NCBI RefSeq assembly: GCF_002288925.2
Contig: NW_022098031.1
Coordinates: forward strand, 10,569,251 to 10,633,250
DNA: 64,000 nucleotides
Source: Delphinapterus leucas
Lineage: Eukaryota; Chordata; Mammalia; Artiodactyla; Monodontidae
Direction of reading: 5' to 3'
Position numbers and translations under genes: made by a program. Below the pieces are notes generated by a model that worked only from the letters and a program-made list of their open reading frames with translations, ran no database searches and was not told the DNA's origin. Positions 12,386-39,360 of this stretch are shown here, one piece after another; position 1 is the stretch's first letter, and every line of letters starts with the position of its first letter.

Positions 12386-14143
12386 GGGACATCCCTGGTG
12401 GCACAGTGGTTAAGACTCTGTGCTTCCGAGATAAACCCACGCACATATGGTCACCTTATCTTTGATAAAGGAGGCAGGAATGTACAGTGGAGAAAGGACA
12501 GCCTCTTCAATAAGTGGTGCTGGGAAAACTGGACAGCTACATGTAAAAGTATGAGATTAGATCACTCCCTAACACCATACACAAAAATAAGCTCAAAATG
12601 GATTAAAGACCTAAATGTAAGGCCAGAAACTATCAAACTCTTAGAGGAAAACATAGGCAGGACACTCTATGACATAAATCACAGCAAGATCCTTTTTGAC
12701 CCACCTCCTAGAGAAATGGAAATAAAAAAAAATAAACAAATGGGACCTAATGAAACTTCAAAGCTTTTCCACAGCAAAGGAAACCATAAACAAGACCAAA
12801 AGACAAGCCTCAGAATGGGAGAAAATATTTGCAAATGAAGCAACTGACAAAGGATTAATCTCCAAAATTTATAAGCAGCTCATGCAGCTCAATAACAGAA
12901 AAACAAACAACCCAATCCAAAAATGGGCAGAAGACCTAAATAGACATTTCTCCAAAGAAGATATACAGACTGCCAACAAACACATGAAAGAATGCTCAAC
13001 ATCATTAATCATTAGAGAAATGCAAATCAAAACTACAATGAGATATCATCTCACACCAGTCAGAATGGCCATCATCAAAAAATCTAGAAACAATAAACGC
13101 TGGAGAGGGTGTGGAGAAAAGGGAACCCTCTTGCACTGTTGGTGGGAATGCAAATTGATACAGCCACTGTGCAGAACAGTATGGAGGTTCCTTAAGAAAC
13201 TACAAATAGAACCACCATACGACCCAGCAATCCCACTACTGGGCATATACCCTGAGAAAAACCATAATTCAAAAAGAGTCATGTACCAAAATGTTCATTG
13301 CAGCTCTATTTACAATAGCCCGGAGATGGAAACAACCTAAGTGTCCATCATCGAATGAATGGATAAAGAAGATGTGGCACATATATACAATGGAATATTA
13401 CTCAGCCATAAAAAGAAACGAAATTGAGCTATTTGTAATGAGGTGGATAGACCTAGAGTCTGTCATACAGAGTGAAGTAAGTCAGAAAGAGAGAGACAAA
13501 TACCGTATGCTAACACATATATATGGAATTTAAGAAAAAAAAATGTCATGAAGAACCTAGGGGTAAGACAGGAATAAAGACACAGACCTACTAGAGAACA
13601 GACTTGAGGATATGGGGAGGGGGAAGGGTAAGCTGTGACAAAGCGAAGAGAGAGGCATGGACATATATACACTACCAAACGTAAGGTAGATAGCTAGTGG
13701 GAAGCAGCCGCATAGCACAGGGAGATCAGCTCTGTGCTTTGTGACCACCTAGGGGGTGGGATAGGGAGGCTGGGAGGGAGGGAGACACAAGAGGGAAGAG
13801 ATATGGGAACATATGTGTATGTATAACTGATTCACTTTGTTATAAAGCAGAAAGCTAACACACCATTGTAAAGCAATTATACTCCAATAAAGATGTAAAA
13901 AAAAAAGGACTCTGTGCTCCCAATGCCGGGGGCCTGGTTAGGGAACTAGATCCCTGGTTAGGGAACTAGATCCCACATGCATGCCGCAACTAAGAGTTCA
14001 CACGGCACAACTAAGGAGCCCACGAGTGCAACTACGGAGCCTGCCTGCCAACAACTAACGAGCCCACGTGCCGCAACTAAGGAGCCTGTGAGCCGCAACT
14101 AAGACCTGGGGCAACCAAATAAATAAAATAAATATATAAAAAA
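12386..14143 (+). mobile_element. CHR-type SINE, short form, split by an L1
   Basis: The SINE head lies at 12386-12427 and its body and tail at about 13922-14143. Outer target repeats are AGATTCCAGTCCA (12371 onward) and AGATTCTAGTCCA (14144 onward). The interruption is the L1 at 12428-13907. Confidence 0.93.
12428..13907 (+). mobile_element. 5'-truncated L1 inserted in a SINE
   Basis: 1.48 kb of ORF2 C-terminal coding sequence and 3' UTR ending in a poly(A) run. The 14-bp target duplications GACTCTGTGCTTCC (12414-12427) and GACTCTGTGCTCCC (13908-13921) are SINE sequence. The ORF2 frame is split into at least three pieces by frameshifts, so it is inactive. Its better preservation than other L1 copies here suggests it is among the younger ones. 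Confidence 0.96.
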
Positions 14144-14189
14144 AGATTCTAGTCCATTCTCAGCATTAAGTATCCCAAAACAATAAAAG

Positions 14190-14307
14190 ATGGCTTAAAT
14201 TGTTTGTTTGTTTTTGTTTGTTTATTTATTTTTAGGCCATGCAACGCGGCTTGTGGGATCTTGGTTCCCTGACCAGGGATTGAACCACTGGGCCACCAGG
14301 GAATTCC
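14190..14307 (-). mobile_element. CHR-type SINE, short form with internal deletion
   Basis: Reverse orientation. The segment between GGGATTGAACC and ACTGGGCCACCAGGG is missing about 30 bp of the usual tRNA-like head. Confidence 0.85.
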
Positions 14308-15085
14308 GTTTTTATTATTTTAATAAATGCACACAAAACAAAAAACTCTTCAACCTACCAACCATTTATAATGCCATCTCTGTTAATCTTTACTGTTAAA
14401 GGTAAAGGTTCCACAAGCACTTGAAGAGAATGTGTGTCCTCTGCTTGTTGAGAAAAGGGTCCTCATGAAACCTATTAGACAACTTTACTCTCAGGCCACT
14501 TGCTCTATCCGCCTCTGATAGAGGTGTGTTAAAAATCTCGATTATCCTTTTAATTTTATTATTGCTTTTTATGTTGTTCATGATTGTTTTCTCTCTGTTA
14601 CACTTTTTCTTTGCTTTTTTTTCCCCCCTCTTTTCCAACTTTCTGTTGAAAAGATGCAAGGGAGGATCTGGATGCCTTGTTCCAAACTCCTGCTCTGATG
14701 GAAAAAAACCCAGTAACTTCTGGCACAAATGTACTTTTTGAAAGTGGAGAGATAGATTTAGCCCCTCATGCACTCTCCTGCTTTGCCTACGTGAAGTCCA
14801 GAAGTTTGTCAAAGGATGATGAGTCCTCATCCTTCACCTGTCACCTCTGCGTTTCTGGCCCTTCCTGAATGGGAGAATGGAATACAGGAGCAATGAAAGA
14901 CAGGGAGACCGGGAGGGTGAGGCAGAGCACAGGCAGCTCCTGTAGTTTTTAGTGGATAATTCAACCTTGGATTTTAGGGATAGCTCTTTTATTCCTCCTT
15001 CCCTCTCTCTCTCTCTGCTTTCCTTCCTCTAAAGTAACATTGAGGTTTAGGGGGAATTCTTCACGGAATTAATAAAAGCTGCTGT
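14308..15085. other. Intergenic, no feature recognised
   Basis: Includes a pyrimidine-rich stretch near 14990-15030. No gene or repeat family identified. Confidence 0.45.
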
Positions 15086-15960
15086 AGGGAAATGCATTCA
15101 TTCATCTGTCAAGTATTTAAGTGCCTGCATTTGTATATAGCAATGAATAAAACAGACCCCTATCTTTGTGAAGCTTACACTCTGGTGTGGGGACGGACAG
15201 TAAACCATAAATATATGACTATGTTAAAATGGTACAGTATAAAGTTACAAGTTCTATGGAAAAAAGAAAAAAGTATAGGGCAGGGTAAGGAGAGTCCAGA
15301 TTGCTGGGAGTGAGGGTGAGGTAGGCCTCATGGAAAACGTGAGGTTTTGAGGAAAGACTAGAAGGAAGTGAGTTAGCCACACAGACAACAAAGAAAGAGC
15401 TTCCCAGGCAGAGCTGGAGCAAACACCCCAAGCTGTGAGCACGCCTGCAGCGTGCAGGGACAGAGTGTGAGGGCCAATGGCGGGGGCAGAGGAGGGGCTG
15501 AAGGCTGAGGAGAGATGAGGTCATATGCTACATAGCCCTGAGGCCACCCCTTGGATTTGGATTTTTGAGTAAAATGGGGGCATCACTGCTGGGTTGCAAG
15601 CAAAGGGGTGACACAACAGGACTTCTCTGGCTGCTGTATTGTGAACTGTGGGGAGTTAGGGTAAAAGTGGGGAGATCCTTTAGGAGGCCATTGCAATATA
15701 AGTGGAAATGGATGAAGAGGTTGGATTCTGGATCTGTTGGGAAGGTAGAGCCAACCAGCCTGCCAGACTGGGCAAGAAGGTAAGAAAAAAAGAAATGTCA
15801 AGAATGACTCTGAGATTTTTCATCTGAGCAAACGGTAAGGGAATGTTGAATGAGGAGTGGGTTTGGGGTGGGGGAAGATCAGTCTGGTTTTGGGTATGTC
15901 GGTTTGAGATATCTATTGGACTGCCCGGCGGAGATGCTGAAGAGGTCATCAGACTAACGA
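15085..15960 (-). mobile_element. L2 element, antisense, long
   Basis: Reads as reverse-complement L2 over almost 900 bp. It begins with CATTCATTCATCTGTCAAG at its 3' end, then GAAGCTTACACTCTGGTGTG, AGGAGGCCATTGCAATATAA and GAATGACTCTGAGATTTTTC. Confidence 0.8.
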
Positions 15961-16129
15961 GTTGTGTATGAGATGCTCCAAACTTTCCACTGCACATGCT
16001 CTTCTTGTCCCTCCGCTAAACTCCAAGACTCTCGTGGGCAGGGGAGGTCTGGGAATTCAAAGCCCCTAAGAGAAGACCTGCGGTAAGCCAAGTAACCGAG
16101 AGGCCAGGCTTTAATCACAAAGCTCCTCA

Positions 16130-16440
16130 TAACCAACTCACCTCATGGCCCAAACTCCAGCCATCTCCTTCGTATTCTCCCCACATGGGTGGAGGCAATC
16201 CTGCACGAGCTGTTTGAAGACCAGCTTTTTACTTTCAGTCCATTGCAGAGTGATACTTTTGTAAAAGACAAAATCAAATGCCTGGCTATCACAGCAGTAC
16301 CAAACTGCTATAGAGGTTTCTCAACACTTATTCTCAATTTCTGTACTTGCTTTGTTTGAACAGGTAACAAACTGCTCATGGGCTGGCACTGGTCCACAGA
16401 CCATACCTTGAATGGCACTGGCCTAGAGGACTTTTATGGC
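16130..16440. other. Intergenic, possible DNA-transposon scrap
   Basis: On the minus strand CAGTGCCATTCAAGGTATGG resembles a hAT-type terminus, directly after the kinase pseudogene. Not confirmed. Confidence 0.3.
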
Positions 16441-16442
16441 CC

Positions 16443-17330
16443 GCATGATCCAGGAGTAGTTCATAAACCCTGCGATGGTCATTCTTTGAGTGAACTTCAT
16501 TTCTAGCAGGTTCTAGATGTTCATCTTGACTTCCTGATTTCTCTGATCCCTTAGGGCAGGGAAATTCAGACTGTCCCACTTGGATGTGCATCTTCACACC
16601 GGGAAAAAGGGGGAGGCCAAGGTTGGGTTAGAATGGAGATAAACATGACAACATTCAAGAACCCATGATGAGAGGCCATACTTCTCCGGAGCCACACAGT
16701 GCTGTGTCAGGGGAAAAGTGGACAGAAGTTTTAGCTCATAGTTTCCTTGGCAAAATCCCTGAGTTTCAGAACAGCACTGAGCTTTTTCGAGGTGTAAGAA
16801 ATTCGCAGGCTTGACACCCCTGTGAGGAATGCTGTTTGAGTACAAGCGCTGGATGTCCTCAAGATGTTCTTTGATTACAGAAGAATGGTCCTCTGTTTGG
16901 CTGAATTCTCCATGACAATCATTCTGCGATAATAAGCAGACATTTCCTTTCAGCACAGAGGTTCTCACCAATGTCCATAGTCCTGTGTGTGGTCACTGGG
17001 AGACCCTCTAGTGAAGCTCCCTCTTCCTATGGTTTTATGGAGGTCCTGGACCATTATTAGAGTGAGTTTTTCCTAGGTCCTCTTATTGAATATCTGTAGA
17101 ACCTTCATATTGATGCCTGGCTCCAAGACCTAGACATGACCTTGTAGTCATTGGTGATACTGCTTCCTTCATCTACCGACTCAACTTGAAGAACTGGGGG
17201 AAGTAGTGGGGATGAGGTAGTGACTGAAGAGGTGTAAGGTTGCTGGGGCAAGGGGAGCATTGGGTAATTGGGGATGACCACAGTCAGGGAGCACAAAGAG
17301 GATGGTGGAGGGCAAGGTAGGCCACCTCCC
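16443..17330 (-). pseudogene. Processed pseudogene of MAPKAPK2 (MK2 kinase)
   Basis: On the minus strand, segments line up in order with the MAPKAPK2 mRNA and no introns. They run from a proline/glutamine-rich N-terminal part (about 17160-17330), NDYKVMSRSW for IDDYKVTSQVL, the LQIFNKRT region, and HRGVKP for HRDVKP. They continue through CVAPEKYG for the VAPE..GPEKYD segment, GQSEFP for GQYEFP, and a last block up to the NHPWIM region (16443-16456). The match is partly protein and partly nucleotide. The frame is broken by shifts and stops, the activation-segment region is scrambled, and the catalytic HRD Asp is Gly, so no kinase can result. No poly(A) tail was identified, because the 3' end runs into other repeat-like DNA. 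MAPKAPK3 is a less likely parent. Confidence 0.8.
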
Positions 17331-18427
17331 ACTTGGTTGGAAAGTTTGTTCCTGGTTGGAACTGGTTCACTCACCCCAAGCCAGCAACAGCCCCATGTTT
17401 GGACCCCATTCGTGAGTCCCCAGGTCCATCAGATCATTCCCTCTCTTCCATCCACCTCACTCGCTGGGGTTTGGCGCTCTATGGAATGCAAGGATGGCTG
17501 GCGTCAGGCTAGCCACTAGCCTATTTTCACTTTTAACCAGTTACGTTTACTTATTGCTTCCTGGATTGTAAAATCTATCAGATAGATCAAATCCTCCATT
17601 TTTACCCCTTTTTACCCTCAGAAGTTCACTGGCATGCTTTTAGCTGCAAGTATCAATTAAAAGTGGCTTAAACAAGTCAGGGTTTATTTCCATGTGGAAG
17701 AAGAAGACTGGAGACAGGCAGCTGATGACATTGCTTAAGCAGCTCAGCACTTCTGGATGAGGTTCCTTCACCGCTCCTTTACCAGTTAGCACAATTCCAG
17801 ATATCCACGTTCTGTGCATGTGGCAACATGGTAATAAGAGAATTTAGCATGTCTAGCCTCTAGAGGGTAGGTGAACAAAAACAGGGATAGGTATTTGGTT
17901 AGTTGGTTAGGAAACCAACTGTGTCCTCCATAGCATTTTTGCCTATTTTTCTCTGTATAATGTTTTGGTAAATTGTATAAAGCATTCTGTTTCTAACAAA
18001 TATGGCCAAGGCGTCACTCCGTAACTCTCTAAGAACTCCAGTCCCAAGGTTAGTCTTGCTTCCGAACTCCAGGCAGAGAAAAACCTGGAGAGTCTGCTCA
18101 TTCCTGTGGTAAACTGCAGTTCTGGATATCCCAGGAGATCTCAACAGACTAGTTGATTTCGAGCCTCCCATCTCTTGGGTTAAGGCCCACCCATCACTCT
18201 CCTGCACGGAACTGCTGTCTCTAATTTTAAACTGAGAAAACAGGAATTGAGAAAACAGGAAACTGACTTTTTGCGGAGAGTGTAAGAACAAACAGGAAAG
18301 AAATGAAGACATTTGGTTGATACAGATCATTTGATTTTAAAAGGGAAAATAATCTCATGTAGGTAACAAAAAAATTCAAAATTTAGAAGTGAATATGAAT
18401 CTAAAACTGCTCTTAAAAAATAAAGTC
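17331..18427. other. Intergenic, source of a templated insertion
   Basis: Mostly unassigned. 17875-17914 (ACAAAAACAGGGATAGG...) has an inverted, slightly shortened copy inside the SINE at 18489-18520. The stretch at 17630-17700 (TTTTAGCTGCAAGTATCAAT) resembles an old interspersed repeat whose name I cannot give. Confidence 0.5.
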
Positions 18428-18597
18428 CTATTTATTTATTTAAAAAAATTTTTTTGGACCATGCTGTGTGGTAATTGTGGTATTGGTATTTCCTAACCAA
18501 ATACCTATTCCTGTTTTTGTTCCCTGACCAGGGATCGAACCCGTGTCCCCTGCAGTGGAAGCATGGAGTCCTAACCACTAGACTGCCAGGGAATTCC
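18428..18597 (-). mobile_element. CHR-type SINE, short form, with inverted foreign insert
   Basis: Reverse-orientation SINE ending GCCAGGGAATTCC. In place of the usual GGGATCTTAG segment it carries extra bases, of which 18489-18520 is the reverse complement of DNA at 17875-17914. Confidence 0.92.
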
Positions 18598-19090
18598 GAT
18601 AAAATTCTTTTTAAAAAAGGCGTAGTCCTGGTTGGTTAAATAAATATGCAGGCTTGTTCTTGTGGTATACCTAGTATTTATGAGATATTTTTAGTTAAAT
18701 AGAAAAATGTGAATTACTTTGTGAATTACTATGCTTTGGGCGATGTGCTGTTTGCCAAATTAAAAACAGTATAGCAAAAAACATCCTCCAAATACCCATA
18801 AATAATTAGTTGAATTGGCAATAATTCACCTCCTAGTGATTTCATGTGAAGTGTAAAGCAGACTGGATAAATCAAATGAAACCGTGTCTTCTAATATAAC
18901 AAATATGAAAATTAATGTTTTACATAGACTTTTAAAAAACAATATATGAGTAATGAAGTGCATATGAACAAGAAAACAGTTCACATAAGGACCAAACAAA
19001 ACCTTTCTCATTAATTTAATCTAATATGCTCTCAATGTAAGTGAATGAGAAATTACAATTTTAATCTGAAAAAGCAGAATCAGGGGATTT
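18598..19090. other. Intergenic, no feature recognised
   Basis: AT-rich sequence with no gene and no identified repeat. Confidence 0.45.
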
Positions 19091-19094
19091 TGAA

Positions 19095-19260
19095 GATGGA
19101 GGTTCCCTTGGAAATCACCTGGATCCAAACCCTCATTTTATAAATGAACAAACTGAGACCTAAGAGGCAAGGGAGTTGTCCAAAGCCAAAGGCCACCCTG
19201 GTCAAAAAAGGCAGAGTCTGGACTGGAAGCCACAATCCTGATGTCTAAGCCAGCCCTGCT
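19095..19260 (-). mobile_element. MIR element
   Basis: Reverse MIR text: CATTTTATAAATGAACAAACTG followed by the GGCAGAGTCTGGACTGGAAG region. Confidence 0.65.
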
Positions 19261-19690
19261 CCCAAACAGACTGGCCTTTCTCTTGGCAGGTTTCTTTCCC
19301 CTTTGTTAATCTCAGCAGTGACAGAGACAAGAAAATGCGTAACTGATCACCCTTGCAAGATTATTTTTTTCCAAAGTATGCTGGTGGTTCTCAAAAGTTA
19401 ACTGTTGATTTTATCAATAGCAACCCACATTTCAAGTATATTCAGGAGCCAAAAACAAAACTCCTTTTCAGAGTAAAAGATCATCACTGTTACAGAAGTA
19501 TGTGCACTTCCTCCAGGGTTACGCAGGGATATTTGGTGCTTTACAATTTTAATCCTATAATAATAAATTAGCATTATGAAAAAAGTCGTAGACTCACACA
19601 CAAAAAGCCCCCATTCATGTCAAGCAACATTCAATATTGCTTGAAATATTGCAGTTCTGCAAGAGCAACAGAATTGTCTATACCCTGGGA
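19260..19690. other. Intergenic, no feature recognised
   Basis: Unassigned sequence, no convincing coding frame. Confidence 0.45.
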
Positions 19691-21875
19691 TCCATTTCCT
19701 TAACTCTCACACACTGACCACTCAGCTTTCTCCAATCCACTTTTTGCCTCCATCACACCACTGAAACAGCCTTACTAAGGTCCACAGTAAACTGTCAATA
19801 AATACAGTGGTTATTTTTCTGTGCATGTCTACCCTGACCTCTCAACAAAACTGTCACCTTTGGCCATCCTCTCTCCCATTATATCATCATCCTTGTTTTC
19901 CTCCTACCTCTTTGACTCTTCCTTTTCAGTTTCCTTTGCAGAATTACCTACCACTGCCAGTAAATGCTGGAGTTCCTGAAGGCTCAGTTGTAGACTTTTT
20001 GCATTATACTGTCATCCTAGGTAAGCCCATCCTGGTCTATGCTTTCATCCTCATCAGGCATACTCCAGTTTATCTCCACTGCAACCAAAACTCTCCTGTC
20101 CCCAAGAAGACATACAGATGGCTAATAGGCACATGAAAAGATGTTCAATATTGCTATTAGAGAGACGCAAATCCAAACAACAATGAGATATCACCTCACA
20201 CCTGTCAGAATAACCATCATTGAAAAGTCTACAAATAACAAGTATTGGTGAGGGTGTGAAGAAAAGGGAACCCTTGTGCACTGTTGATGGGACTGTAAAT
20301 TGGTGCAGCCACTATAGAAAACAGTATGGTTCCTCAAAAAACTAAAAATAGAACTCCCATAGGATCCAGCAATTCCACGCCTGGGTACATATCCAGAAAA
20401 ATATGAAAACTCTAATTTGAAAAGATCCACAAATCCCAATGTTCATAGCAGTACTATTTACAGTAGCCAAGATATGGAAGCAACCTAAGTGTCCATCGAC
20501 AGATGAATGGATAAAGATGTGGTGCATGTGTATACACACATACACACACACACAGAGACATACAGAAAATGGAATATTACTCAGCCATAAAAAAGAATGA
20601 AATTCTGCCATTTGTAGCAATGTGGATGGACCTAGAGAATATTATGCTTAGTGAAATAAGTCAGAAAAAAAATGAATGTATATAGCAAAACAGAAACAGA
20701 CTCACGGATATAGAAAACAAACTAGTGTTTACCAGTGGGGAGAGGGAAGCAGGGAGGAGCTCCTTAGGGGTATGGGGTTAAAAGAAAGAAACTACTATGC
20801 ATAAAATAGATAAGCAACAAGGGTATATTGTATAGCACAGGGAATTATAGCTATAACCTTGTAATAACTTTTAATGGAATATAATCTGTAAAAATACTGA
20901 ATCACCAAGCTGTAAACCTGAAACTAATGTTGTAAATCAACTATACCTCAATTAAAAAGAAAACACTCCTGACTTCTAGACTTGTATATTTGATTACTTG
21001 ATTAATAATTGGATTTCTCAAAGATGCCTCAAAATCGAGATGGCTATGTAGGAACTCGGGCTCCATCCTCCCCACCCCAACCGTCTTCTCACGTTTCCTA
21101 CCTCAGAGAGTGGCGCCATCCTCTAACGAGATGCCCAAATCAAACACGTGTGATTCTTGACTTCATCCCCTCCCATGCCCTCCATTTCCAATCCATCTCA
21201 AGTCTACTTGATCCCATCTACTAAATCCTCTTGATCTACCCACTTCGTCATCTCACCACCACCCCTTCAAGCTATCACGTCTCCTAGCATCTCTCTGGTT
21301 CTCTTCCAACTGTTTCAAAACGAAGGGGTCGACCGTGTTGACGTTCAGAACACTCCCTTCTTGCTCTTACTGGATGCCTAACAATGCCTACAAGGTATTC
21401 TATGGTCCGAGGCTGGCCTTCCTTTCCAGTCTCGTGTCATACCACATCTCCCCTTCCCTAAATGTAGCCGCTATGCTCCATCCTTTTTGCGGTTCTTTAA
21501 ACTCATCATAAACTCCTCCAACCAATGGGTCTTTGTATGTGCTATTCCCTTTTATCAGAATGCAATCCCCCTCTTTGCTTAGCTAACTTCTATATGCCCA
21601 TCAGATTTCAGTTGAGTTGTTCTTTCCTCGTGGACGCCTTTGCTGACAGCCAATCCTGGGCCAGATTCTTTTGTTACATGCTCCAGAGAACCACCTTCCT
21701 TTTACTATTTGAGTTTGTACTAATAAACTCACATTTTAATTAATGTCTATCTTTTCTGCTAGACCAATATTTCTTAAGATCACAGGGAACACAGGAGTGT
21801 CTTTGCACAGTGTCTAGCACAGTATTTGGCACAAAATATATGTTCAATAAAACTTGTTGAATGAATGAAATGATC
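19690..21875 (+). mobile_element. Long L2 element split by an L1
   Basis: L2 text at 19690-20085 (CTGAAACAGCCTTACTAAGG, TTTTCCTCCTACCTCTTTGA) is interrupted by an L1. It resumes at about 20990 and ends with CTAGCACAGTATTTGGCACA and TTGTTGAATGAATGAAATG near 21870. Confidence 0.7.
20085..20965 (+). mobile_element. 5'-truncated L1 inserted in L2
   Basis: ORF2 3' region (GAGATATCACCTCACACCTG, GTGTCCATCGACAGATGAAT) and 3' end (TTGTAAATCAACTATACCTC) with an A-rich tail. Frames are broken. A (CA)n patch lies at 20536-20555. Confidence 0.88.
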
Positions 21876-22329
21876 ATTGTATTCCTGATGTTAGCAAGTA
21901 TAATCCAGTTCAAGTTTGGAAACAGAAAGTGCAAAACAGAATCTATCTAATAAATCTGGTCTTCATTCGTTTAATCAGACTTTCTCCTTTGGCCATTCTG
22001 CATATTCATTCACCCAACGACTATTCACCGATGGGGTCAATGTGGAGTGTCGATTAGTGCTCACTTTTAAGTAGATTATTTTAGAAAAGATGACCACTGA
22101 TTTGAAACTAGCAAGATTTAAAAAGTATTTTTAAAAATGCAACAGGAAAAAGCTTGCTTCATTTCATAGAAAAAGATTTCTCCTTTATGTTATTTTAAAA
22201 GGGAGATGAGGATTTTGTTTCATTAGATGCTGCATATTTGGGGGCTGGACAGGCCACTGTTACCCCTGCATATACACAGATGCCATCCTTCTTCTGCCGG
22301 TCCTAACATGCGACTTGAAAGTAAAAACA

Positions 22330-24576
22330 TCAGGTTCTCTTTATTTATAACAGGTAACAGCTGAAGTCCAGTCATCGAACATACAATAAAAAACAAATGC
22401 AGTTACATCCGTAACAAAAGGACAGCCAGCATGCTTTCTTCCATAGCACTGCATTTCTGGTTTGTCTCTGTGGTTGGTCCTTATGGTCTGGAACATTTTT
22501 CCCCCAGGAATTTCCTTTTCAATGGGAAGACGGTCTTCAGGGCAAAAACTGTTTATCAGGCTCTAGTTCCAGGAGTACATATTTTATTCACTTATAAATA
22601 CGTACCCTCCCATGCTGTCTTGTTCCAACCTTCCTTGCATTCCTATTGACATCGGTCATTTATTATAACTCTCCCCCAACATTTATTATAAATCCCCTCC
22701 CCAAGTTGTATTTACAGTTAAGAAGAATTTGTACATGGCACAAATCAACTCAGCTGTTAGTGCACAGAAGTCGCATAATCCTCTGAAATACTTTTCTCCA
22801 GCTTTGGGGAAATAATTATATGTTAATTTAAACATACACAGAGAACATTTCTTAGACAAACATAACTCCTGAGGTCCATCTGGCAAGACAATCTGCTTTG
22901 TATTTCTTAGCACAATAAAATGTATCTTTGAAAACAGAGAAGAACCAAAAGTATTTAAAACAAAAACAGAAAACCACACATAAAAATCACACAACAGATT
23001 GACTGATACATTGAAATTCTGTCAAAATAAGATTTTCAGTGAGGCTTTTCACTTCAAACAGGCCAGGAAAAAAATAATCCTAAACGGCATATTTTATACA
23101 CGTGGCTTTGTCCTCGTAAGTGTTGTGTTCTCACCTGAAGTTTCTAAACAATGTTTAGAAAAAGAATTATTTATTACAAGAGGGATTACCTGTTTCAGTC
23201 AATTTATGGTGAGAGGTTATCAACAACTGCTTTGAATTCTCAAATGTCAAAAGTTGGAAGGCAGAAATAGATTTTGCAATTAAATAGGTGGCACAATTAT
23301 TTCCTTCAGTATCATGTATTTCCCCCATAACATTTTTTTAAATTATCCCTTTAAAAAACTCATGGAACTTGTTAAATATTGACTGTTTCTCTACTTCTCT
23401 CTCAAATCTTTCCTCGTATCTTCATCAAGCTTCTGCTTAGTCTTTGAGTACATTTGCCTTGACTTGCTGCTCAAGGATTTTCCTCAGCCCCCTTAGAAAG
23501 GCTGACATAGTTCACTCCAAATCCTTCAGTGCCAAAGAAAGCTCCACGGATGCCTCACACGTGGTGGGTAGGGAATGACGGCGGGAAGGTAGTCTTAAGA
23601 AATTACCAACACGAAATGCTCAGAGGCCAGAAGAACAGTCACCAGGATAAGAAGAAACCTGCTCAATTCCTCCCGTAGTCCTTTCTTTGAGCCATTTAAA
23701 CATGGAGCTATTTTGTTTTTTAACTTCATGTATAGTTTCTAGAGTTCACTGAGAGCTCAAAACAAGAAAATACCTACAGAAACTGTAGTTTTTTTGATAA
23801 CATCTAACTTCTTACATCAATTTTCTACTAGAGAAATGGTACTTTTAGAACCGGATTTTGGCTTATGGTCCCCTTTACTACACTTTGCTTTCTAGAAATG
23901 TTATTTCATATCTATAAATGAAAAAAGCAGGAAGTTATACTAAAACAACTAAAATATCAATAGAAATGCTAGCTTTAAATTCTGACTTGAATACTTTGGC
24001 CTAAATTCTAACTGGGCTCACATTGGGGACCACCTAAGAGCAAGTAGGGGAGTCCTAAGTGTCCTTCCTTAAAAACCACTACACGTTTGTAGTACAGTGA
24101 TCTGAATTCCTTTGTCACCATTACAGAACTTTAATTTCATGTACTTCATTTGATATAAGCAAACATTCTGTGTGCTTCATAGAATCATCTTTGAAAAGAA
24201 GCATGAGCCATGTTTTAGAGAATTACGTTTTTTAAAAAAGGTACTGTAAAAGAGAAAGTCATATTTATTTTATTTTTACTTAAAATTTTTTTAAATTTTT
24301 GGCTGTGCCACACGGCTTGTGTGATCTTAGTTCCCTGACCAGGGATCAAACCTGCACCCTTGGCAGTGGAAGCGTGGAGTCCCAACCACTGGACCACCAG
24401 GTAAGTCCCAAGAAAGTCATATTTATGAATAAAATTTCCTTTGCTTAACTTCTTTCAAACCATCATTTAATGTATTTTGCAATATAATTTTTGTTTCATC
24501 TTTGAAAGTAACTTGCACACTTAATACTTTTTTTTTATCTTCTTCAGGCGACTTTCTTTTCTCTATGAAAACCTAA
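22330..24576 (-). other. SLC35E3: Probable SLC35E3 3' untranslated region
   Basis: About 2.2 kb follows the SLC35E3 stop. It is mostly unique AT-rich sequence with no other gene, interrupted by one antisense-oriented SINE. Several AATAAA motifs occur on the minus strand, including one at 22340-22345 and others near 22581 and 22661. The true cleavage site cannot be chosen by eye, so this span is an upper-end guess. Confidence 0.4.
24269..24410 (-). mobile_element. CHR-type SINE, short form, in the SLC35E3 3' UTR
   Basis: Reverse orientation relative to the window, so sense relative to SLC35E3. Perfect 16-bp target repeats AGAAAGTCATATTTAT lie at 24253-24268 and 24411-24426. Confidence 0.97.

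Positions 24577-39360
<14,784 letters not shown>

Noticed and set aside
12353..13533. Overlapping plus-strand frames of 80-196 codons
   Set aside because: They are broken C-terminal pieces of L1 ORF2, not a host gene.
17899..18330. 143-codon minus-strand frame
   Set aside because: No family recognised and no gene context; kept only as unassigned DNA.
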